The notes beneath the pieces were generated by a model. It did not search any database. It saw only the letters and a list, made by a program, of their open reading frames with translations, and had not been told where the DNA came from. From the NCBI GenBank assembly GCA_002431845.1, contig DJEH01000075.1, forward strand, positions 2,973 through 11,388: a stretch of 8,416 nucleotides of DNA, in the 5' to 3' direction. Below are positions 1-7,300 of the stretch, one piece after another (position 1 is the first letter of the stretch; each line of letters opens with the position of its first letter). The translations under genes were made by a program, and so were the position numbers. The stretch comes from Prevotellaceae bacterium UBA5903. Its GTDB lineage: Bacteria > Bacteroidota > Bacteroidia > Bacteroidales > Bacteroidaceae.

Positions 1-42
1 TAGATTTGTCCTTTTTATGTTGTACTCTTAATGATTTATCTC

Positions 43-519
43 CTACTTGATTTCGTCAAATTGGAAGGGTATCAAGTCGCTTATGCTCTTCAACACATAT
101 ATCTCTCGTTCGCCATAAAGCAATGCTCTGATAGGCTCTTTACCTCTGGCTTGAGCCTCAACCAATGCTTGACGACACACGCCACAAGGCGATATGGGAG
201 CATTTAAGAACTTGCCATCTACCCCGCGAGCAGCAATGGCTATGGTGCGTATATGCTCTTGCGGATACTGCGCATTGGCATAAAACATGGCACAACGCTC
301 TGCACATGTTCCAGCACCAAAAGCTGCATTCTCTTGATTGCTACCACGCACAATCTCGCCATTAGAGAGCCTTACAGCTGCCCCCACACTAAAGTTTGAA
401 TAAGGCGAATAACTGGTGTATGTGGCCTCTTTTGCCGCTAATACTAACTCCTTATCTTGCGCTGTTAAATCGTCAATTAGGCACGATAGGTAATCAATTT
501 GTATAGTTTTACTTTCCAT
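43..519 (-). CDS. cdd: Cytidine deaminase
   Basis: This 158-residue cytosolic enzyme should deaminate cytidine and deoxycytidine to uridine and deoxyuridine in pyrimidine salvage. The zinc site is intact: TCAER gives Cys72 as ligand and Glu74 as the catalytic proton shuttle, and PCGVC gives Cys112 and Cys115. NQEN (61-64) carries the Asn and Glu that bind the ribose, and SPYSNF (38-43) is the usual N-terminal signature. Three Cys ligands and the short length place it in the homotetrameric class rather than the longer dimeric E. coli type. The start is the only reasonable one, since the next Met is residue 78 inside the core. The stop is TAG. The 42 bases beyond it to the window edge contain no terminator but include AAAAAGGAC on this strand, so another gene may follow closely. 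It is divergent from the 46-residue gene. The family assignment is secure. Confidence 0.96.
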   Translation of the reverse strand: MESKTIQIDYLSCLIDDLTAQDKELVLAAKEATYTSYSPYSNFSVGAAVRLSNGEIVRGSNQENAAFGAGTCAERCAMFYANAQYPQEHIRTIAIAARGVDGKFLNAPISPCGVCRQALVEAQARGKEPIRALLYGEREIYVLKSISDLIPFQFDEIK

Positions 520-585
520 TTTTACACTTTCTTTATCTGTAATTTATTCTTTTCTGCCACAATAGCATTATGTCTGTTAGTGGTA

Positions 586-593
586 CAAACTTA
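586..593 (-). promoter_or_regulatory. Probable -7 promoter element of cdd
   Basis: On the minus strand the bases read TAAGTTTG, an exact match to the Bacteroidota -7 consensus TAnnTTTG. This would put the transcription start near 579 and give cdd a leader of about 60 nt. I do not see a good TTTG -33 element at the usual distance upstream. The element overlaps one arm of an inverted repeat (588-615). Confidence 0.5.
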
Positions 594-615
594 CATAAAA
601 TATGTCATGTAAGTT
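588..615. promoter_or_regulatory. Inverted repeat over the cdd promoter, possible operator
   Basis: Two perfect 9-bp arms, AACTTACAT at 588-596 and ATGTAAGTT at 607-615, are separated by 10 bp. The centre-to-centre arm distance of 19 bp is suited to a dimeric DNA-binding protein. One arm overlaps the -7 element of cdd, so a bound protein would block transcription. The region is AT-rich, so chance is not excluded, and I cannot name the regulator. Confidence 0.35.
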
Positions 616-712
616 CTATTAATCGCACTTTTTTGTAAACACAACGTTTCAATGCCTCCTTATTTTTGCAAAAAAACGCTTCGAATGTGCATTTTCTCTA
701 CTATTAAACATG

Positions 713-739
713 TTTTGCACATTAATTGTTGTACCTTTG
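713..739 (+). promoter_or_regulatory. Probable promoter of the 46-residue gene
   Basis: TACCTTTG at 732-739 matches the Bacteroidota -7 consensus TAnnTTTG exactly, and TTTTG at 713-717 resembles the -33 TTTG box. The spacing of 14 bp between them is shorter than the usual 19 to 21 bp, so the -7 element is the firmer part. The expected start near 746 gives a leader of about 75 nt before the ATG at 821. It also shows that an upstream ATG at 710 in the same frame cannot be the real start, because that ATG lies within the promoter. Confidence 0.55.
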
Positions 740-782
740 CATCAGAAAAGAACGATAATAAACATAAGATTAAGTTTAATCA

Positions 783-803
783 GTCTGCCGAAACGCGGTA
801 GAC
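783..803 (+). promoter_or_regulatory. Hairpin in the 5' leader of the 46-residue gene
   Basis: GTCTGCCG (783-790) pairs with CGGTAGAC (796-803) through eight pairs, one of them G-U, closing a five-base AAACG loop. It is a small GC-rich island in an AT-rich leader and ends 17 nt before the start codon. No run of T follows, so it is not an intrinsic terminator. It could protect the mRNA 5' region or modulate ribosome access. Just upstream, GATTAA (768-773) and TTAATC (776-781) form a second short inverted repeat. No known riboswitch class is recognised. Confidence 0.4.
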
Positions 804-820
804 ACAAAAGACGCAAAAAC

Positions 821-961
821 ATGGACAAAAACAAGATGATCGTAATGCTTCAGTATCGCATTAAACGCTACCAAGCAATGGGCAATGGTGCTATGTGCCA
901 GAACCTTATGAGAGAGTTGAACAAAATTCAAGGACAAAGTTTTGCAGCTAAAGCAAACTAA
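821..961 (+). CDS. Small basic protein of unknown function (46 aa)
   Basis: I do not recognise the family. The protein starts MDKNKMIVML and ends SFAAKAN. It is basic, with eight Lys or Arg against one Asp and one Glu, and has no signal peptide or membrane segment. Residues 6-37 look helical, with a probable break at GNG (21-23), suggesting a short helical hairpin. The ATG at 821 is preferred over the in-frame ATG at 710 because the promoter lies between them. Support for a real gene comes from its surroundings: an exact -7 element, a structured leader, and a strong terminator 44 bases after the stop. A small RNA-binding or ribosome-associated role would fit the charge, but nothing in the sequence demonstrates it. 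It stands alone, divergent from cdd. Confidence 0.7.
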   Translation: MDKNKMIVMLQYRIKRYQAMGNGAMCQNLMRELNKIQGQSFAAKAN

Positions 962-1005
962 TATGCCTTGCTTTCTTTAGAACTATTAATTATTCAACAT
1001 AAATT

Positions 1006-1048
1006 ACTGGTTGATTTCTGTAAGAAGAAATCAACCAGTTTTTCTTTG
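1006..1048 (+). terminator. Intrinsic terminator of the 46-residue gene
   Basis: A perfect 14-bp stem (ACTGGTTGATTTCT, 1006-1019, with its complement at 1026-1039) closes the six-base loop GTAAGA. It is followed by TTTTTCTTT. The stop codon lies 44 bases upstream. On the other strand no T run follows, so it acts in the plus direction only. Confidence 0.9.
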
Positions 1049-1093
1049 CATTTATCGTAAAAATAAATGGATAAACAAGAGTTTTTACAAAGC

Positions 1094-1147
1094 AAAAAAA
1101 TAAAGTTTCCAAACCCTTATTACGGGGTAAGGAAACTTTATTTTTTT
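1094..1147. terminator. Bidirectional terminator between convergent transcription units
   Basis: A perfect 17-bp outer stem pairs 1094-1110 with 1131-1147. Its A and T runs give a T tail on either strand. Inside, ACCC (1113-1116) can pair with GGGT (1125-1128). An alternative helix pairs CCTTA (1115-1119) with TAAGG (1128-1132) and would compete with the base of the main stem. It serves as the stop for the minus-strand GH89 and small-protein genes, 26 bases past the latter's stop, and as a backup for the plus-strand gene. The 45 bp between the two terminators hold nothing recognisable. Confidence 0.88.
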
Positions 1148-1172
1148 CAGTTTTTAATACCTACTTATTAGT

Positions 1173-1349
1173 TTAATTCTCTATATTGTCCCATGGAGAA
1201 GCAATATTCTTTTTCTGTTGCGAATATTGTTCTTCGTCCTCATCTTTCACAACATTGAACTTATCAACGTTGCTTGTTTGTAGTAGCATATCCTCTTCTG
1301 CATAAAAGCTATAGCTTTGAATGTGAGGAGCTATGTATGCCTTTTTCAT
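1173..1349 (-). CDS. Small 'MKKxYxxP' Bacteroidales protein (58 aa)
   Basis: The product begins MKKAYIAPHIQSYSF and ends SPWDNIEN. The opening resembles a large, poorly characterised set of small Bacteroidales proteins with an MKKxYxxP start, a short hydrophobic stretch near residues 18-24, and an acidic, Trp-containing tail. Here the middle reads EEDMLLQTS, then KDEDEEQ (35-41), and a single Trp sits at residue 53. There is no typical signal peptide or membrane helix. It starts 22 bases after the GH89 stop on the same strand, with no terminator in between, so it is probably translated from the same mRNA. The bidirectional terminator follows its stop closely. The function is unknown. Recognition of the family is from memory of its N-terminal pattern and is moderately sure; the reading frame itself is clean. 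Confidence 0.75.
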   Translation of the reverse strand: MKKAYIAPHIQSYSFYAEEDMLLQTSNVDKFNVVKDEDEEQYSQQKKNIASPWDNIEN

Positions 1350-1371
1350 TATTGATAGTATATAAATGTTT

Positions 1372-4300
1372 TTACTTGATTATTTTTTTCTTTCCGTTGA
1401 TAATATACACACCTGCGGGTAGTTTATCTGTGCTTTTTGTATTTACTTTCAAGCCACTTATGGTGTAAATATCCAATGGTTTAGCACTGCTAACAACGGC
1501 ATCGTTGATACCCGTAGAAAAGTCCATAGGCAATGAAAAGCCTTGTACCATTTCTGCCATATCGGTGGTTAGGTCTAAGTAAGCCTTATGAGCTTTGTTC
1601 TTAAAAGCACCACCATTTTGTGTGCCAAAGAAGAAACCAAACTTGCGTTCACCCTCAATTGTACCATAAGTAAGTTGATAGTATACGTGGTTGGTTTCGG
1701 CTTGTATCATTTGGTCAGTAAGCGTACCCTTAAGGTAGTTAGTTGCAGGGGCAGAAGGTTCGTCGCTACCTTCGGCGGGAGCAAACATATAGTAGGTGCC
1801 CAACTCGCCATGCACAAGCAGTGCAACCGATGCAGGCACCGTGCTACCTGATGGATAGATGGCATTGCAATGCAACTTGCTGCTTTCAACACCATCGATG
1901 ACGCAACCTGTGAGTCCCTCGGGCATAACGAATGCTTGGTCAGTAAAGTAAGTTCCCCATTGTGCAGACGACTTTATAGCAGTGCTACCTACATAACCAG
2001 GACCTCCAAAAACTGCATCAAGGCCATCGGCTGCAACCATTGTTGCAGAGAATGGATAAAGCACTTTTCCACCCTCTTCGGCCTCTTGAAGGGTAAAGAG
2101 ATTGGTCTTTGCATTGTAGGTATAATATGCTTTTGAGGTGTTTACTGATTGAGCAGAAACATTGCCAAAAAAGCCTTCAGCCTCAGCTTGCGTAGCATTT
2201 GAATTGGCAAACTGCAAGGTTATTTGCTTGCCACTCCACGCATTAGGCACAGCCATAAGATACGAACCAGCCACAGGCGAACCGCTTAGTTGCTGAAACG
2301 AAGCACCATTCCAAGCATAAAGCTTTAGGCTACTAATGGGTGTTTCGTTAACTGATAATCCCTCAACCGTAAGGCGTGTGGGAGCTGTTGGAAAAGCTAT
2401 TGGCATGTAACCACCAGCCTCATCTGCCAATGTGGTGAGCCATACTTGTTTGGCAGCATTGAGCGTGGGAGCAGTGGCAGTGCTTGCAGTGGTTGCGCCA
2501 AAGTCTACGGCATCGCCATCAGCAACTTGCGCTGCATCGCTCTCCGACATCGTGGCATTGGCTGCAATAGCATGCACTATAGGGGCACCCCATGCTTGTC
2601 GGTAGGCAGCAGCAACAGCCGACGAAGGCACTTGCACAAAGTAAGTTGCATCGTCAAAATCGTCCGACACAGCAGAGGCTGGAGTGGCATTTGTGCATAC
2701 AATACGATCAAGCTCTGGAGCTGAGGTAATGGCGCACTCTTTGATGTAAGAAACCTGCGAGGGTAGTGAGAAACTATGTGTTTTTTTCCCTTCTGGATAA
2801 GCCACAAGAGTTTTTCCGTTTTGCGAGTACACCACATCATCATTGGTCTTAAAAGCCACATTACCATCGGCAACCTTTACGTTTGTGAGCGCAGTGCAAC
2901 CGCGAAAGGGAGAAGGGTCGGATGATGGATTAACAAGTGTCAGACTTTTGATGTTTACGCCTGCAGGCAAAGCATTACTAAAGTTAGTAATATCGTTGAG
3001 TTCGTAGTTATCAAAAGAGTGGCTCTCTGTTTTAGCACCATTAGTAATGGCAACAGAGAGTGTTCCGTTGGCGGTATGATTGAGCGCTACATCAAAGTTT
3101 TTTGCATTTTGAGTTATGGTATAGGTTGTTTCGCTATCGTCTCTTTTCAGAATAACATTACCATTTTTGGCAAGGTAGAACTGAAAGCCTTGATAATAAC
3201 TTGCCGCCAATGGCGAAGCACCCGTAGCAAGTAGCGAAGAGCCCCATTGGTTGTATGTAGCTCCACTATTCTCAACTTTAAAGCGAATGCCCCAATCTGA
3301 TTTTGCCTCTAAAGTTTGGTTCAGAGCAATCGCATTGTTCTCTTTTTGTTCGCCATTGATGTCGCCTAGTTTGTTGCGATAAGGCGTGGCTTTAGGCGAA
3401 ATAATGGTGATTGACGATAGATTTACGCCCGAAGGAATTGACGTACAAAGCTGACTGATATCGTTGAGAGAATGGTTCTCTAATTTGTACGTTTCAGTGT
3501 CTGTGCCGTTGTTTACATAAAAGGTTATGTCATTGTCGGCAGTGTGTACAAGGTCAATATGATAGGTTGAATGACCCTTTGTGCAACCAAAGGTTTTCTT
3601 TTCCCAATCGCTACCAGTTTTGATAATCAAGGAGCCATCGGCGCTTTGGTAAAACTGAAATCCCTTGCTATAATTCTCTGCTAAGGCATTATCGCCCGTT
3701 GATAGCAACCCCGATCCCCATTGGTTGAGTGTGGAGCCATCGGTGGCTACATCAATATGGATGCTCCATGTTGCACCATCTTTTAGTGTTTCGTTGAGCT
3801 TTACAACGTCGTTTTGAACGCCCGAACCATTGTACTTGTAAGCACTCACATTTTCGGCAGAACCAAGCATATAAACAGAAGTAGGAATGCTAACAGAAGT
3901 TAGTTTCTCTTGTTGTGCCAATGCGCTGGCTTTTATGCCGATAATGCTACAGTTGCTCACCTTTGCAGGAATTGTGAGCGCACCTTCGCCTTGAGTTGCC
4001 TTGGTAAGAATGATGTTGTCATTGCTCTTTTCGTACTGAAACTTCCAATTATTGAAGGTTAATTCTTCTGGAACATCCGTTGTAAAATAAGCCGTGTAAG
4101 TGCCACTTTCTGAAGCCTTAAACCGAATAGTATTACCATCTGCCCAACTTGCAGGAACCTTACGTCCGTATTGGTCTGCCCAATAGTCAAGTTTATAATT
4201 TGCTGATGGATAGCAGCGCAAAACAACGTCTTCGCCTACCTTGTAAGTAAACGTTTCAGTCTGTCCGTTAGCATCAACAGTACCTTTACTTTCGTCGCTA

Positions 4301-7300
4301 CTTTTAACGGTTACGGTACATGCGGTTTCGGCATAAGTAATGACATTTACAGGGATGTCGTACACCATGCGTGTGGTTTTGTTTTTGGCAGGCATGGCAC
4401 CATTGCTATCATAGCCACCTTCCCATGCACCATCAAAGCGTAAGCGGATGTGGGTTATGCCCTCAGGAACATCATAAGGGAGCAGTACCTTTAGGGTGTA
4501 GTCGTTAAGCTGGCCATTGTCGGCAGAACTCTTTTTACCCACTGTTGCAACAAGCTCGTCGTCTGCATTAAACTCGCCATCATTGTTCCAATCAGCGTAT
4601 GCCGAAAGATTGCAATAGTTCAGTCCGCCTGCACTCTTCCAATGCAGAATAATTTGGCTACCTTTGGCTGCTTTCACAACCGTAGCCGTTTGGAACAATT
4701 GTTCAGGACAGGCTGTAGCAGAATAAATAGTCTGTTCGTCGCCCCCATTTTGTGAGATAGTAAGTGAATTTAAGTACTGACCATAGTTCTTTACGGTGCT
4801 CAATTCGCTCTTGTCTTCTGTAGGACTTCCCCACTTGTTTACTATGAAGTTTGCAGTGAAATCAGCCGCATCTTTGCCATAGTAAGTATAGGGGTTATCG
4901 GTACTTACCACACTACCTTTAGCATCAGTCCATTTTGTAAAGTCGTAGCCTGCAACAGGGGTTGCTTTAACTGTTACCTCGTTGGTATTGGTTACGCTAA
5001 GTTCGCTGCTACCTTCGATAGAAACGCTACCTTCAGCCTCATTAGCCGTTTTTACGCTTACGGTACGTGGAGTGGTGATTTCGTCTTTTAATACAACAGA
5101 GAACTTAAGTGTAGAACCATCACTAAGTGTGAGCAAAGCTTTTACCTTAGAGCAAGTTGCATCTGTAGGAACATTTACAGTAAGCCCGTTGCTTGTTTCG
5201 TCGTCCGAAATTGCGCCGTCGTTATTAAAGTCTATACCCAAAGTGGCAGTAACACCTTCGGGCAACTCAATGGGCAGTGTAAAACTACTACCGCGCAATG
5301 CGCTTTCGGTTTTAGTTTTGCTTAAATCGTTGTCCATGTAGCGGTACATGTAGTAGGGAGTGCCATCTGATTGTGTCATAGCAATGAAGTATTTGCTAAA
5401 CAAACGGCTCGCTACATCGGCTGTGTTGCCTACGGGAGTATCGCTATAGCTAAGATTTTTGTTGTGTGCCCAATTATAGTCGTTGGTAAACCAATCGGGA
5501 AGAGCAGTTCCGTTGTCACGATTGTTGAAGAAAGCCTTCCAACGCTCGTAGTAGAAGTCTTTGAGCATACCGCCCCACTCACGATATGAATAGTCGCGCA
5601 GACCTGCAGACTCAGAGTTGTCGCGATCGCCCCATGTGGTGATGAGAGTGCGTGCATTGTTGAGTTCGAGCCATTGTTTGTCGCTCTCGGTAGTTCCACT
5701 TTCCTCGTCAGCTATGCCACGAGCCAAGTTTGTCCAGCGGCCAAGCATGAAACTTTGGTTGGTATTGAGCAGTTCGTCGAGGTCAAGAATAAGTTGTAAG
5801 TAAGCATCACGGCGCTTTGCATAAGCCGCATCATCGTGGCTATTAGCTGCATCGTTTATGCCTTTTAGCAAGTAGTAGCCATAATCGGTAAATGCTTGAC
5901 GAGTAAAGTCTGTAAGGTCGTAACTAAAGTTTTGCCCGCTAAGTGAAGATTTAGCTTGTAACATCTTGTATGCTGCATCTACCACATCTTGAGGGTTGTA
6001 GAATATATCTGTACCGCCCCAACTTGACACTGCTCCAACACTGAGCGAAGGACGAGCACAAAGCACAGCCTCATGAGGTCCTTGCAAACCTGTTGGACAA
6101 TTAAGTGCCGAATTGCGTATCTTCTCCCATGCCTCTTGCGCCTCAGCATTTTCGGCTCCATAGCGTGCTTGCGTATAGTCTGCCATCCACTTTTTAGCGT
6201 CGGGTTTAGATGCATACCAAGGCAATTCAAATAGTGCATCATAGAGCACAGGCACTTGTTCGATAGCCTCAGGAGTAGCACCTACACCATTGATGCCGCT
6301 ATATTGGCTTTTGTAGTTATAAAATTCGCAAAGTGTTGTGTCTAAACGGCCAAACAAGCCCGTACGACCACCAAAGTTCGGAAGGTTGCAATAAATTGAT
6401 TCGTGGCCCTTATAGCTACCAAAGTTGGGCACGGCCTCGCTAAAGAGGTCGAGAACGATGAGTTTACCCTTTTCTACCTCATTAAGAATTTTGTATTGAT
6501 CGCCGCTCCATTGCCAGAACTGAACAACCCATTTAGCGTTTTCATTAACATTGCTGTACAAAGCTTTGGCAAGATTTCGATATGCAGATGGCACGTCTAT
6601 GCCAGAGGTATTAGCACCTTCATGAAAGGGGTCGATGCTGTAATACTCTGACGTTCCCATCAACTCTTCTAATCGATTGTAGTAATTCTTTGATACCTCA
6701 GCAAATTTAGCATTGTTGGGGTTAAGAATGTAGGGACGAGTAAATCCACACCATACACCTTGATTGTTTGCATCAATGCCCGTTTCACTTGTAAAGTCGC
6801 TTGGCACCATGCCTGCATAGCCTGGCAGAACGGGTTTCATGCCCAATTCGCGTTCGCGAGCAAGGATTTTCTTGGCAAGTCCCTCTTGTCTTTTATACCA
6901 CCAATCGGGATTAGGACCACCCCAACCTTGTAGGTTGTTCATGCCAAACCAAGCTTGGAAACAAGGGCCTGCAATAAAATTATTTGCCTCGGTTGAAGAG
7001 TAGTTGTAGTCCTTGGTAAGTAGATTTTTCCACACTACGTCCAAACCAACAATCTGCAACGGCATGTTGATACCATGCAATGCCATCCAGTCGATTTCCT
7101 TTTGCCAACGTTCCCATGTCCATACCGACATAGAGTAAGAGAAGGTGCAATAATTGAGGTAGTAACGATAATCTACCGAGCAATTATGCTTTTCGTCTTG
7201 AGTTGGAACAGGCAGACTGATGCTTGTTAAGTCTATTGTCAAATTGTTCCACGCAATGTTTACATGGGCATAGTGGTTAAGATACCAGTTGATACCCGTA

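Larger units (their letters stand above)
2569..4071 (-). other. BspA-like LRR region split by an inserted pair of domains
   Basis: Residues 1165-1236 hold a BspA-type start: LTIPAKV, IIGIKASALAQQEKLTSVSIPTSV. Residues 1551-1665 resume with typical BspA text: PFRGCTALTNVKVADGN, VVYSQNGKTLVAYPEGK, then FSLPSQVSYIKECAITSAPELDRIVC. In ordinary BspA-like proteins these blocks run on directly. Here about 310 residues, mainly the two tandem lectin-like repeats, lie between them. BspA-like LRRs are associated with surface adhesion to host proteins and other bacteria, so this region may hold the enzyme near its substrate. Confidence 0.7.

Noticed and set aside
165..365. 66-residue plus-strand frame rich in His and Trp.
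   Set aside because: It lies antisense to the zinc-site region of cdd; the His and Trp codons are complements of the cdd coding sequence.
663..674. Perfect palindrome TTTTTGCAAAAA in the divergent intergenic region.
   Set aside because: It is simple A and T runs about a GC centre in AT-rich DNA, readily expected by chance, with no second copy nearby.
710..820. N-terminal extension of the 46-residue gene from the ATG at 710.
   Set aside because: The extension runs through the promoter elements and the leader hairpin, and its Arg/Lys-rich translation looks non-coding. The ATG at 821 fits the gene signals.
1274..1468. Hydrophobic 64-residue plus-strand frame that could look like a membrane protein.
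   Set aside because: It overlaps antisense with the 58-residue gene and the Lys/Ile-rich GH89 tail, whose complement naturally gives Phe and Ile codons.
4982..5341. 119-residue open frame on the plus strand.
   Set aside because: It is fully antisense to the GH89 gene and its Ser/Val/Leu-rich composition mirrors the opposite strand. There is no promoter or domain.
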